Source of the DNA: JARRQJ01 sp963810615
GTDB lineage: Bacteria; Pseudomonadota; Gammaproteobacteria; DRLM01
Direction of reading: 5' to 3'
NCBI GenBank assembly: GCA_963810615.1
Contig: CAWEOA010000002.1
Location: 310,001 to 374,000, forward strand
Length of the DNA stretch: 64,000 nt
Shown: positions 46,619 through 55,055 of the stretch, piece after piece
How the letters are laid out: each line of letters opens with the position of its first letter
Numbering within the stretch: the first letter of the stretch is position 1
Notes under the pieces: generated by a model
Database searches by the model: none
What the model was told of the DNA's origin: nothing
What the model saw: the letters and a program-made list of their open reading frames with translations, nothing else
Program-made: the position numbers and the translations under genes

Positions 46619-47873
46619 GAGAACCTGCGTCACGGGAAAGCGTGCCGTGTTGCGCCTTGATCAACAGCTCGCGGAAGGCGGAGAAGATCTTGCGCATCTG
46701 CGACGGCTTGTAGGGAAACACTTCCACCGGATCCATGGCATGCACCACGGCGCCGCTGTCAATTTCGAAGACCAATAAATCACCCGCGTTAGTCTCCGCA
46801 CAATCGATCACCAGATAATCGAGCTGCACGCGCTCGGCGATCGTGCGTAAGGCCTGCGCATGACGCCGCGCGAAATCCTGATCGAAGCTCGCCATCCACT
46901 GCGCCTCCTCGGCGCGCTTGACGGCGCTGTCGGCCATGCCCGCGTTAAGATAGTGAACCATCCACTTAGTGGAGAGCGCCATGTGGCAAGCATAGGGGCG
47001 ACCGTCGATCAAGACGATGCGGTATTTGCGAAACAGGCCGTCGGCGCTGCAGTAATCGATGAAGGGCGAAACGTAGAACTCGCTATCGATGACGGTTTGC
47101 AGATAGTCAGAGACGGCCGAGGGATTATCGAGCTTGCGCAGGCCACGCCCGGCATGAGAGTCCAGCGGACGTACGATGATGGGAAATCCACCGTCATCGA
47201 GCACATCGTCGAGCGCCAAGCGTTCGCTGCCGAGTTGCTCCAGCACGTGTCTCTCCACGCGCACGGATGCGGGCATAACGATCCCCGGTGCGGACCGCAG
47301 TAGAGCCCAACTACCGGCGCGACTCAGTGCCGCGATGGATTGCGGAACATTGAGCACCGGCCGCGACGACGATTCAAGCAGCGTCGCGATCAATTCCAGG
47401 ATCGGACGATTGGCATCGCTCTCGTTGACCGCGACGAACAACACATCATGCTCGGGCAGCACCGCCGGCACGGGCAGATCGGGAGACACATAAAGCATCT
47501 CCAGGGTGATATCCGAATCCTGCACCAGAAACTCCAAGGGGGCGTTGGCCATCAATTCGCCCGGCGCCATGAGCGCCAGCAAACGAATGGTCTCTTTGCC
47601 TTCGGCCGGCAGAATGTAGCTTTGCCGGATCTGCAGCGCCTGCGCTTGCAGGTCCAGGGCAACGTCCGGGGCGAGATCCAAATGCATGATGATCGCCAGG
47701 TCCATAAAGGCGTTGGTATCGCTTGGATCGGCGGTGGCGCGCCCGACCAGCTCTATTCCCAGCGGGGCGAGATCATTGCCGGCATAGGCCATGCTCATCA
47801 AGTTGGCGAGCCCCATCAGCGGTGCATGGCCGTCGCGCGGCGCGGGACTGGGTACGGCTTTGGTGTTTTTCAT
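46602..47873 (-). CDS. ATP-grasp domain protein with helical N-terminal region
   Basis: 423 residues. The N-terminal third is helical and TPR/Sel1-like (MGLANLMSMAYAGNDLAPLG). The C-terminal part is an ATP-grasp ligase fold: FPIIVRPLDSHAGRGL is the ATP-binding loop and DLLVFEIDSGAVVHAMD the metal-binding end. Members couple a carboxylate to an amine or thiol via acyl phosphate. Overlaps the upstream decarboxylase by 4 bases and the PLP gene by 17, so the three are one unit. Substrate unknown; peptide- or amide-forming chemistry is inferred. Confidence 0.8.
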   Translation of the reverse strand: MKNTKAVPSPAPRDGHAPLMGLANLMSMAYAGNDLAPLGIELVGRATADPSDTNAFMDLAIIMHLDLAPDVALDLQAQALQIRQSYILPAEGKETIRLLALMAPGELMANAPLEFLVQDSDITLEMLYVSPDLPVPAVLPEHDVLFVAVNESDANRPILELIATLLESSSRPVLNVPQSIAALSRAGSWALLRSAPGIVMPASVRVERHVLEQLGSERLALDDVLDDGGFPIIVRPLDSHAGRGLRKLDNPSAVSDYLQTVIDSEFYVSPFIDYCSADGLFRKYRIVLIDGRPYACHMALSTKWMVHYLNAGMADSAVKRAEEAQWMASFDQDFARRHAQALRTIAERVQLDYLVIDCAETNAGDLLVFEIDSGAVVHAMDPVEVFPYKPSQMRKIFSAFRELLIKAQHGTLSRDAGSHDDGA

Positions 47874-49348
47874 GATGCTTCCCGGGTAGGGTGACGACTC
47901 AGGGTAGCGCCGAAGCCCAGGGTCGCCTCGAGCAAGGCATCAAGGTCGACGACGCGGGTACGGTGATTGACGATGGCGACGCGAATGGCGAGTTTCCCGT
48001 CCAGGGTGGTGGTGGACGGCGCTGCGATTCCCGACTCCTGCAAAGCAATGACGATCTCCGCATTGACGCTATCGGCATCGGCGCAGCGATAACGAAAACA
48101 CACGATATTCAACGACACCGGCGCCAGCAATTCCAATTCCGGGGTGGCGGCGATGCGTTGCGCCAAGTCGCGCGCCAGGGCGCAGGTCCCAGAGATCATC
48201 CGGCCCAGCCGCTCGATGCCGTACACCTTGAGGGTGAACCAGGTCTTAAGCGCGCGGAAACCGCGCGACAGGTCGGGACCGAAATCGCAGGGCCAGGTTG
48301 AGCCGGCCGCCATACCGCGCAATTCGCGACTCAAATAGGCGGTCGGCGCGGCAAAGGTATCGCGATGGATCTCGTTGTCGCGTATCAATACAAAGCCGGC
48401 GTCATACGGCACCTGACCCCATTTATGAAAATCGAAAGCGATGGAATCGGCGCGCTCGATGCCTTTGAGACGCGGCGCGATATCCGCGGCCAGGATGGCG
48501 AGCGCACCGTAAGCCCCGTCGACGTGAAACCACAATCCCTCGCTCGCGGCGATATCCGCCAACAGCGCGAGATCGTCGATGGCGCCCACATTCACCGTCC
48601 CCGCCGTGCCGGCAATGAAGAACGGCGTAAAGCCCAGCTTGCGATCCTGCGCAATCGCCCGGCGCAATGCCGCGCCGTCCATCTGCTTGTGTTCGTTGAG
48701 CGGAATGACCCGCAAGGCATCACTGCCCAAGCCGGCCAAATCCAAGGCCTGGGCGATAGAACCATGCGCCCCGGCGGCGCTGTAGGCGGTCAGGCGTTTG
48801 TCGCCGGCGGCGACGCCGGCTTGCCGCACCGTCACACCCAGTGCGGCGCTGCGCGCCACCAGTACGCTGATGAAATTGGCCATGGATGTCCCGGTGACGA
48901 ACAGGCCACTGGCACTCTCAGGAAAACCGAATAGCTCGCACATCCATTGCACGATCTGGCGTTCCACTTCGATAGGAATCTGATCACGCCCGCCGAGATT
49001 GGCGTTCAAGCCGGCGGCCAGCATCTCCGCCAACATCCCCACCGCCGTGCCGCCGCCGTGCACCCAACCCATGAAGCCGGGATGGGCGTTGCCCACCGCA
49101 TAGGGCAGGATCTCGTTCATGAAGGTGTCGTGCACCGCCGCCAGATCATCCGCCTGTGCCGGCACGGATTGACTAAACCCGGCACGCACATCCTGAGGAA
49201 TCCGCTGCCACACCGGCCGCTCGCGGATATGCTCCAGGTAATCGAACATGTCATCGAGCATGCGATGACCCTGCGCGCGCAACTCGGTCCAATCCTCCGG
49301 ATCAAGCGTCGCGTGGCTGCTCACCGATATACCTCTTCCCATAGACAA
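47870..49348 (-). CDS. Group II PLP-dependent amino-acid decarboxylase
   Basis: 492 residues, aromatic-L-amino-acid/glutamate decarboxylase family. Signatures: NAHPGFMGWVHGGGTAVGML, LFVTGTSMANFIS, the cofactor Asp in FHVDGAYGAL and the PLP Lys in FDFHKWGQVPYDAG. Substrate cannot be assigned. First gene of the trio with the ATP-grasp and PLP-fold genes. The arrangement suggests production of an amine that is then ligated to a carboxylate. Confidence 0.88.
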   Translation of the reverse strand: MSMGRGISVSSHATLDPEDWTELRAQGHRMLDDMFDYLEHIRERPVWQRIPQDVRAGFSQSVPAQADDLAAVHDTFMNEILPYAVGNAHPGFMGWVHGGGTAVGMLAEMLAAGLNANLGGRDQIPIEVERQIVQWMCELFGFPESASGLFVTGTSMANFISVLVARSAALGVTVRQAGVAAGDKRLTAYSAAGAHGSIAQALDLAGLGSDALRVIPLNEHKQMDGAALRRAIAQDRKLGFTPFFIAGTAGTVNVGAIDDLALLADIAASEGLWFHVDGAYGALAILAADIAPRLKGIERADSIAFDFHKWGQVPYDAGFVLIRDNEIHRDTFAAPTAYLSRELRGMAAGSTWPCDFGPDLSRGFRALKTWFTLKVYGIERLGRMISGTCALARDLAQRIAATPELELLAPVSLNIVCFRYRCADADSVNAEIVIALQESGIAAPSTTTLDGKLAIRVAIVNHRTRVVDLDALLEATLGFGATLSRHPTREAS

Positions 49349-49821
49349 TGGACCTCAGTTTGACGCACAGCGAAAACCGTACGGATTATTGTATTTCAGC
49401 GGTCACAATTGCGGCGCTGTGTCTGCAATGGTCATCCTGCATATGTTTCCAACGACGTATTCCTGCGATATGTCATTTCGAGCGTAGCGAGAAATCTTGT
49501 TGTCACGACTCCCTCCGCAACAACGCACTGCAAGATTTCTCGCTACGCTCGAAATGACACATAAACCGGAGATCCCCCTTACGACGAAAAAGCGTCAAGG
49601 ACCAGTCACGCACATAGACTATGCAATCGCTGCGCCAGCTAAAAAAGTCAGCTAATCAACGCGGTGACGGCGAAAAACCGGCTCTCGGGCAAGCGCAAAC
49701 GGAAAGACTTTGCCCTGGACGCTGAAGATGTTTGCCGCAGACGGCACATCTCCATGATCAATTTCCGTCTTCTTTCAAGCATTTCATGGGCGTAGTGGTC
49801 CGCTGCTGGTAAAATGCCGCC
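49349..49821. other. Intergenic region between decarboxylase and birA
   Basis: No supported gene. It holds the perfect 29-base inverted repeat described separately. The remainder up to birA shows no recognised promoter or RNA. Confidence 0.6.
49471..49559. repeat. Perfect 29-base inverted repeat
   Basis: Arms 49471-49499 and 49531-49559 are exact reverse complements around a 31-base loop. Each arm contains TTTCGAGCGTAGCGAGAAAT or its complement. Shared words with the dispersed repeats (TGTCATT, GCGTAGCG) suggest the same repeat superfamily. Could be a REP/MITE element or a bidirectional terminator. Confidence 0.85.
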
Positions 49822-50790
49822 ATGAGTTCACGCTTCGAAATCCTCAAGACCTTGGGCGACGGCCGTTTTCACTCCGGCGCGCAACTGGGCCGCGACCTGG
49901 GTATCAGTCGCACGGCGGTGTGGAAACATCTCCAGGCCCTGGGCGAACTGGGTCTGGATATCTTTGCCGTCACCGGCAAGGGCTATCGCCTCGCCCAACC
50001 CCTGGAGTTATTGAACCGGGAGGCGATCCTCGGCGCCTTGAGCAGCGAATCCCGCGCCCTGCTGGCGGACATGGAACTGCATTCCCAACTCGACTCCACC
50101 AACACCTATCTCAGCGGCAAGGCGGCGAGCCTGCCCTCGGGCTATGCGTGTCTGGCCGAATATCAATCGTCGGGACGGGGACGACGCGGCCGCAGCTGGG
50201 TGTCGCCCTATGCCGCCAGCGTTTATCTGTCGCTGTTGTGGCGCTTCAGCATCAGTCCGGCGGTACTCAGCGGACTGGGACTGGTCAGCGGTGTCGCCGT
50301 GGCCCGCGCATTGCGCCAGGCGGGCCTGCAGGATATCGGACTCAAGTGGCCGAACGACGTGATCTGGCACGGGCGCAAACTGGCGGGCACCCTGCTGGAA
50401 ATGACCGGCGAATCCTACGGCCCCATCTGCGTGGTGATCGGCATCGGCCTCAACGTGCGCATGCCGGCAACGGCGGGCACGCAAATCGACCAGGCATGGG
50501 TGGACGTGGAAACCGCCCTGGGCAAGAGCATGTCGCGCAACACCCTGGCCGGCCTGCTGCTGCACCATCTGCTGCTGGCCTTACAGCAATTCCAGGCGAA
50601 GGGTCTGGCACCCTTCATCCAGGAATGGCAGCAATGGGACATCGTCACCGGCAAGACCATCCGCCTGCAACTCCCCAACGAAACCCTCACCGGCATCGCC
50701 AAAGGCATAGACCATAACGGCGCCCTGCTGGTACAAAGCCGCGGGACCATCAGCAGTCACATGGCCGGCGAGGTAAGCGTGCGACTCTAA
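49822..50790 (+). CDS. birA: Bifunctional biotin ligase / biotin operon repressor BirA
   Basis: Attaches biotin to the acetyl-CoA carboxylase carrier protein and represses biotin genes. 322 residues: N-terminal winged helix-turn-helix (GAQLGRDLGISRTAVWKHLQ), a central ligase domain with the biotinyl-AMP loop GRGRRGRSW and KWPNDV, and a C-terminal SH3-like domain. The DNA-binding domain is intact, so the regulatory role should be retained. Followed by coaX, a common arrangement. Confidence 0.94.
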   Translation: MSSRFEILKTLGDGRFHSGAQLGRDLGISRTAVWKHLQALGELGLDIFAVTGKGYRLAQPLELLNREAILGALSSESRALLADMELHSQLDSTNTYLSGKAASLPSGYACLAEYQSSGRGRRGRSWVSPYAASVYLSLLWRFSISPAVLSGLGLVSGVAVARALRQAGLQDIGLKWPNDVIWHGRKLAGTLLEMTGESYGPICVVIGIGLNVRMPATAGTQIDQAWVDVETALGKSMSRNTLAGLLLHHLLLALQQFQAKGLAPFIQEWQQWDIVTGKTIRLQLPNETLTGIAKGIDHNGALLVQSRGTISSHMAGEVSVRL

Positions 50791-50831
50791 GCTTGCGCTT
50801 ACGCCATCACCCAATGAGAAAGGATGCATCA

Positions 50832-51590
50832 GTGATATTGCTCGTCGACATCGGCAACAGCCGCATCAAATGGGCGTGCCTGATAAAAGGTAATCTCGAG
50901 CATCGCGGCAGCGCCGTGCGCGGCAAGGATAAGGACGCCTTTGTCGCGGATCTGGAACAACACTGGCGCAAGGTCAAAAAGCCAAAAGCCATCGTCGTCA
51001 GCAACGTCGCCGGCAGCGGCTATGCCAAGGCGCTCAGCGCCTGGACCGCGGAGCGCTGGCAGCTTCAACCGCGCTTCATTGTCGCTGAGCACCAGGCCTA
51101 CGAGATCACCAATGCCTATAACAATGCGGAGCGCCTCGGCGCCGACCGCTGGGCCTCGCTGATCGCGGCACGCCGGCACGTCAGAGGTCCGGTGTGCATC
51201 ATCGACGCCGGCACGGCGGTTACCATCGACGTACTCAATGAAAACGGTGTTCACCAGGGCGGCCTTATCATTCCCGGCCTGGCCATGATGCGCCACGCCC
51301 TCCTCGAGCAGACCGAGGACCTGCTCCCCGCCACCGCCACGCCGGCATCGGGCGATATCAGCCTGCTGGCCCGCGACACCCAGGACGGCGTCAACGGCGG
51401 CACCTTGTATGCGCTGGTGGCGGTCATCGACCGGGTGGTCGCCGACGTCCGCACCGAATTGGGCACCGACCTCGCCCGCATCATCACCGGCGGCGATGCC
51501 GAGGCCTTGCTCCCGCTACTGGCGGGCAACTATCATCATCATCCGGAGCTGGTGCTGGAAGGACTGGCCGTCATCGCGGAGGAATCATGA
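50832..51590 (+). CDS. coaX: Type III pantothenate kinase CoaX
   Basis: First enzyme of coenzyme A synthesis, phosphorylating pantothenate. 252 residues. ASKHA-fold motifs: LLVDIGNSRIKWA (phosphate loop), GADRWASLIAARR and IIDAGTAVTIDVL. The GTG start is chosen because AAGGA lies 7 bases upstream and the length matches the family; an ATG six codons upstream (50814) is possible. Overlaps the next small gene by 4 bases. Confidence 0.92.
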   Translation: MILLVDIGNSRIKWACLIKGNLEHRGSAVRGKDKDAFVADLEQHWRKVKKPKAIVVSNVAGSGYAKALSAWTAERWQLQPRFIVAEHQAYEITNAYNNAERLGADRWASLIAARRHVRGPVCIIDAGTAVTIDVLNENGVHQGGLIIPGLAMMRHALLEQTEDLLPATATPASGDISLLARDTQDGVNGGTLYALVAVIDRVVADVRTELGTDLARIITGGDAEALLPLLAGNYHHHPELVLEGLAVIAEES

Positions 51591-51808
51591 GAATCCTGTT
51601 TTTGCTACTTGCCATACTCAATGTCGGCTACTTCATGTGGCAATGGCCGCAACACACCAACGACAAAATTCTGCCCAGCGGTCCCCTGCCGGTCTCTCCC
51701 AACAGCAAAACCCTGAAGATGCTGAGCGAGATTCCTGCTCCCGCGGCTTCGACGCCAGCCAAGAGCAACCCCGCCCCGCAGGAGGCCCCCGCCGGAGCAA
51801 CCCCCTGA
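51587..51808 (+). CDS. Small membrane-anchored protein downstream of coaX
   Basis: 73 residues: one N-terminal membrane helix (RILFLLLAILNVGYFMWQW) and a Pro/Ala-rich tail. The ATG overlaps the coaX TGA. In related genomes a SPOR-domain protein often occupies this place; this one has the same kind of N-terminus but ends before any SPOR domain, so it may be a shortened relative. No upstream start is needed. Confidence 0.7.
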   Translation: MRILFLLLAILNVGYFMWQWPQHTNDKILPSGPLPVSPNSKTLKMLSEIPAPAASTPAKSNPAPQEAPAGATP

Positions 51809-51884
51809 TCAAGGCCGGATTGCCTTCGCGGAATCGATTACATACAATGCGGAACGTTGCAATTCCATCATTCGCGGTCAACAT

Positions 51885-51960
51885 GCTGGCGTAGCTCAGT
51901 CGGTAGAGCAGCTGATTTGTAATCAGCAGGCCACGGGTTCGACTCCTGTCGCCAGCACCA
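51885..51960 (+). tRNA. tRNA-Thr (UGU anticodon)
   Basis: 76 nt including an encoded CCA. The acceptor stem GCTGGCG/CGCCAGC, D-loop with GTCGGTAGAGC, anticodon loop TTTGTAA (anticodon TGT) and T-arm with GGTTCGACTCC all fold normally. In relatives the birA-coaX block is often followed by tRNA-Tyr-Gly-Thr-tuf; here only this tRNA is present and the sequence beyond looks accessory. Confidence 0.96.
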
Positions 51961-52116
51961 TAAAAGCAATCACTTACAAAAGCTAAAGCCAAATCATGTT
52001 ATTGCGTGTCACCGTTGACTCACCAATGAATTATCGAGGTAAGATCACGGTTCTGTGTGGTGACACTCCGTACCGCCAGACACAACGCACCACCACCCAC
52101 GAAAGGAATTGCTGCA

Positions 52117-52620
52117 TTGAAACCAATTCGCATGCTGTTGCTTACTGTTATCACCATGGCCTGCCTACCCGCACAAGCATTTGCCGCCGGCCCGAGCATC
52201 CAAGGCACATACCTGTTTGAAAGCCGCGTTTTACCCGGTGGTGCCATACAAACGCCACCAACCATTGCAGGCATGGTCACCTACACCAAGGACTACCGCA
52301 ATATTAACGTCAGTTGGTTGAACCCCGACGGTAAACGCTTATCGATTTCCTATATTGCGAAATACCGCCTCACTCGGACCGTCTACCAGGAAACTCCGAT
52401 CTACTGGATGAGCAATAACTTTAATGGCAAAGGCGTCAGTTATAAGGTGCCCGCCTTCAAGGGCGCTGAAAATGCGGTCACCATTAAAAACGGCACTATC
52501 GCATTCCCGCTCGCCGGCAAGTCGCCGGTGGTGGTGTTCACGGATGACAGCATGACCACGACCGCAAGGGATACGCAAGGCAAACTGATATTCGTGGATC
52601 ATTGGAAAAAGGTGGAGTGA
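52117..52620 (+). CDS. Secreted protein, unknown function
   Basis: About 167 residues. A signal peptide (KPIRMLLLTVITMACLPAQAFA) precedes a soluble beta-rich domain with SIQGTYLFESRVLPGG and VVVFTDDSMTTTARD. The TTG start is favoured because AAAGGA lies 9 bases upstream; an ATG five codons later is the alternative. Lipocalin-like by general pattern only; not recognised. Confidence 0.65.
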   Translation: MKPIRMLLLTVITMACLPAQAFAAGPSIQGTYLFESRVLPGGAIQTPPTIAGMVTYTKDYRNINVSWLNPDGKRLSISYIAKYRLTRTVYQETPIYWMSNNFNGKGVSYKVPAFKGAENAVTIKNGTIAFPLAGKSPVVVFTDDSMTTTARDTQGKLIFVDHWKKVE

Positions 52621-52739
52621 GCCGCAGCGGATAACAAATGGAATTCGGAAATCAAAAGTGTCAGACTCGATTGAATCCTATGGTACTCTTTAAATTAATC
52701 CGATAGCCAAAGGGAATAGTTTTGTTTGGCGTGCTTAAC

Positions 52740-52880
52740 TGAAGGAAGGAAGGTAGAGGCTTACACGTTGCCTGCAGGTAGGTAACTGCCCTCGGGCGGC
52801 AATAGCCCTTCGGGGATGGTCGCAAAGGTCCACTATGTATGGACGTTTGACTAGGGAAGGACGGCCCTTAGTCAGTCAAT
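52740..52880 (+). ncRNA. Candidate structured RNA with several hairpins
   Basis: A GC-rich stretch with no coding frame contains successive stems: a UUCG-capped GCCC/GGG hairpin (52805-52815), GTCCA/TGGAC (52828-52844) and GACTAGGG/CCCTTAGTC (52849-52873), preceded by GGTAGGTAACTGCC. The block GGTCGCAAAGG is loosely reminiscent of cyclic-di-GMP-I riboswitches, but the rest does not clearly fit. Strand and function are unsure. Confidence 0.3.
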
Positions 52881-52884
52881 TGAT

Positions 52885-53172
52885 TCAAACAGCGTGCCCG
52901 GGCATGGGGTGTTTGCTGGCAGGCCGATGGCCGATGGCCGGTAAACAGGTCCAACCAATGCTGCCTTTGTGTAAAGTAATTTCATTTCGATTCATTATGG
53001 TCGAGCTTTTATAAAAGTTGGTGGGCGTTACTCTTGTCGCGGAAACGAAAGTTGTCTCGCCAGAATCCAATTGTGCGACTTCCTCTGTTGTGAACGCCGT
53101 GACCCAAAATAAACTGAAAAATACGGCTGTAAGCGCCAGACTAAGGGTTGCTATTCGTTTCCACAATTTCAT
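52885..53172 (-). CDS. Small secreted protein, unknown
   Basis: 95 residues with a good signal peptide (MKLWKRIATLSLALTAVFFS) and AAAAGGAAAA upstream of the ATG. The mature part is polar and unrecognised; the last 25 residues have unusual composition and may reflect read-through beyond an older stop. Could be a decaying gene. Confidence 0.45.
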   Translation of the reverse strand: MKLWKRIATLSLALTAVFFSLFWVTAFTTEEVAQLDSGETTFVSATRVTPTNFYKSSTIMNRNEITLHKGSIGWTCLPAIGHRPASKHPMPGHAV

Positions 53173-53484
53173 TGCATTTTCCTTTTCTTATTTTGGTCTT
53201 GGGTCATGATTTATGACAGCACCAAGTCCTGCGCCATGAACTTTCCATCGCCGCTATTCACTTGTTCAGGTTGAATTATTCTAAAAAATGACTGCTATCT
53301 AGAGAGAGACAATTCTTTCGGATATTAGTTCCGATGAGCTGGAAGAGGGAGATGTGTCAGGGGTGACATTCAAAACATATCGCTGAAGTTTGCAACACGA
53401 CGGGGATGAAAGGGATTGATTACAAATGATAATCAATTTCATTTATTACCGGCCCCTTTAGAGCAATATGCCTTTGAGAAGGCA
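53173..53484. other. Intergenic region, nothing recognised
   Basis: About 310 bases, AT-richer than the flanks, between two minus-strand genes. No gene, RNA or clear promoter seen. ATGATAATCAATTTCAT near 53430 is a small AT-rich dyad of the iron-box kind in composition only. Confidence 0.5.
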
Positions 53485-53919
53485 TTAGACTTCGGCGTGA
53501 CGGACCCAAGTCCCCGCCCGGGCGATGAGAAAGAGGCGTCGTAGGCTTATCCCTATGCCGATAAGTCCGATGAACCCTACGATCATATCCATGGATTGAA
53601 TTACGATGCCGCTGCTCTCGGCCTGGAGGTTCAGCACGAAACCCAGCATGCACACAAACACGCTGCCGGCCAGGAATAGGATGTTATTGGTGGGGTCGAT
53701 TTGCGCCGTCTTGCCCTTGTCGATGTTTTTCACCGCCAGCGCATGATAAACATCGCCGCGCTGTACGCAGGCAAGGAGAATATCGTCGCCCTTACCGATG
53801 CTGCTGACCAAGTCGCCATAGACCTTGACTGTGCACTTGCCGAGTTGGCAACTCACTCCGCCACGCTTATCCGGCATTGTTAAATCTTTCACGTGACCGC
53901 GCAGTAACTGTATCGCCAT
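53485..53919 (-). CDS. Membrane protein with N-terminal soluble domain, unknown
   Basis: 144 residues: a soluble N-terminal part (1-75, GHVKDLTMPDKRGGVSCQLG), then two membrane helices (NILFLAGSVFVCMLGFVLNL and MIVGFIGLIGIGISL). GGGAGAG lies before the ATG. The soluble part may be a small OB-like beta domain by pattern. Last gene of a minus-strand group with cytochrome c and cupredoxin genes, but separated from them by a mobile repeat. Confidence 0.65.
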   Translation of the reverse strand: MAIQLLRGHVKDLTMPDKRGGVSCQLGKCTVKVYGDLVSSIGKGDDILLACVQRGDVYHALAVKNIDKGKTAQIDPTNNILFLAGSVFVCMLGFVLNLQAESSGIVIQSMDMIVGFIGLIGIGISLRRLFLIARAGTWVRHAEV

Positions 53920-53950
53920 ATTTCTCTCCCGGCGGCTGGATTGGATTGCC

Positions 53951-54105
53951 CTAAGGAAACGCTGATAAATTCGTCATTCCGGGCGTAGCGTAGCGGAGAC
54001 CCGGAATCCAGTGCCTTTAATGCAGGGAGTTTCCGGATTCCGGCTTTTATACCCGTTAGGGTATTCTCCGGAACAACGTCAAAAGAATTAATCAGACCTT
54101 CCCTA
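53951..54105. repeat. MITE-like element, most complete copy
   Basis: About 155 bases bounded by imperfect terminal inverted repeats: left CTAAGGAAACGCTGATAAAT, right (reversed) TAGGGAAGGTCTGATTAATT. The interior contains the GTCATTCCGG...CCGGATTCCGG palindromes shared with copies 1, 3 and 4. No coding capacity. A non-autonomous mobile element is inferred. Confidence 0.7.
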
Positions 54106-54176
54106 ATAATATTAGTGAGAATAATAAAGCAGGTCGACGACAAATTATAATCAATTCAATTCGCCACCGGCCCCTC

Positions 54177-54602
54177 TTACTTCTCTTGCATCTGGACCAA
54201 ATAATCTACGACTGCCTGGATCCTATCGTGAACGGTAGTTTCCCTAAAATCGAAGAATCCCACGGCCCCGTCGGGGACGTCCGGCACATCGACTTGAAAA
54301 AATCTGCCCCACACAGGCATTGTACGCGAACCGTGGGCAGCCACTTCCTGTCGACCATCGATGATTTCATAGACACGCTGGGTGGGAAAGACACCGCCAT
54401 TGTTCTTCGCCAGGATCGTCAAGTCAGCCGCTCTTGTCACTGTTGATTGCGGTCCATCGCCCTTCCCGCTTAATCCGTGGCAAGCCGCGCACTTTGAGTC
54501 GAATTCCCGCTTGCCGAGTTCGCCGTTCGGCAGCCATGCGCATCCACTCAGCTGGTAAGAAAGCCACACTGCCATGCCGATAGTCGCCGTCAGCTTTTTC
54601 AT
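54177..54602 (-). CDS. Cytochrome c lipoprotein
   Basis: 141 residues. Signal peptide ending in the lipobox LSGC, then a class I cytochrome c with haem site CAACH and a distal Met in RTMPVWGRFF. The ATG has GGAG close upstream. Same strand as the dimeric-barrel and tandem-cupredoxin genes, about 130 bases downstream of them; together they look like a small periplasmic electron-transfer group. Confidence 0.85.
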   Translation of the reverse strand: MKKLTATIGMAVWLSYQLSGCAWLPNGELGKREFDSKCAACHGLSGKGDGPQSTVTRAADLTILAKNNGGVFPTQRVYEIIDGRQEVAAHGSRTMPVWGRFFQVDVPDVPDGAVGFFDFRETTVHDRIQAVVDYLVQMQEK

Positions 54603-54734
54603 AGCTCCGCCAAAAAAGTATGCGCTGCGAATAACGCGGATCGATGTGCCCGGTCGAGCCAAGCACATAAGTATTAGATTTTCAGAGTACCTGCAAGCAG
54701 ACGATTGGACAAACCGGGCATTGCACCTGCCAGT

Positions 54735-55055
54735 CTACCGGAGCGCAGATCCGGCGACGACCTCGCCGACTGATCGCGACACGGCGCCCGCGAGCAGCGG
54801 GCGCACATGGTCGGCGAACCAGGGGGCGGCTACATTCTTGGAGATGGTGTCGAGCGCCTCACGGCTGTCGAATGTCACCACCAGGATGCCGGCATCGTCG
54901 CCGGCCCGGATCAGAGTGCCACCGCGAAAGCTGGGATTTTGAGCCCGGAGCATTGCTTCGAATCTCTCGAATGCGCGCGACAGCGCCGCCCAGTCGGTAG
55001 TTTTCTGCAACGGCAGGTGGTTGATGACCGCATGCATAGCCGTAGGGTCGCTCAT
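54735..55055 (-). CDS. Small dimeric alpha/beta-barrel-like protein
   Basis: 106 residues, no signal peptide. The pattern (strand-helix-helix-strand, GGTLIRAGDDAGILVVTFDS) resembles the ferredoxin-like dimeric alpha/beta-barrel/ABM superfamily, which includes small monooxygenases and binding proteins. Function cannot be assigned. Its ATG overlaps the stop of the tandem-cupredoxin gene as ATGA, so they are coupled. Confidence 0.6.
   Translation of the reverse strand: MSDPTAMHAVINHLPLQKTTDWAALSRAFERFEAMLRAQNPSFRGGTLIRAGDDAGILVVTFDSREALDTISKNVAAPWFADHVRPLLAGAVSRSVGEVVAGSALR

Noticed and set aside
51885..51960. Attachment site at tRNA-Thr with integrase
   Set aside because: No integrase gene and no second copy of the tRNA 3' end were seen in the window; kept only as an inference about the region.
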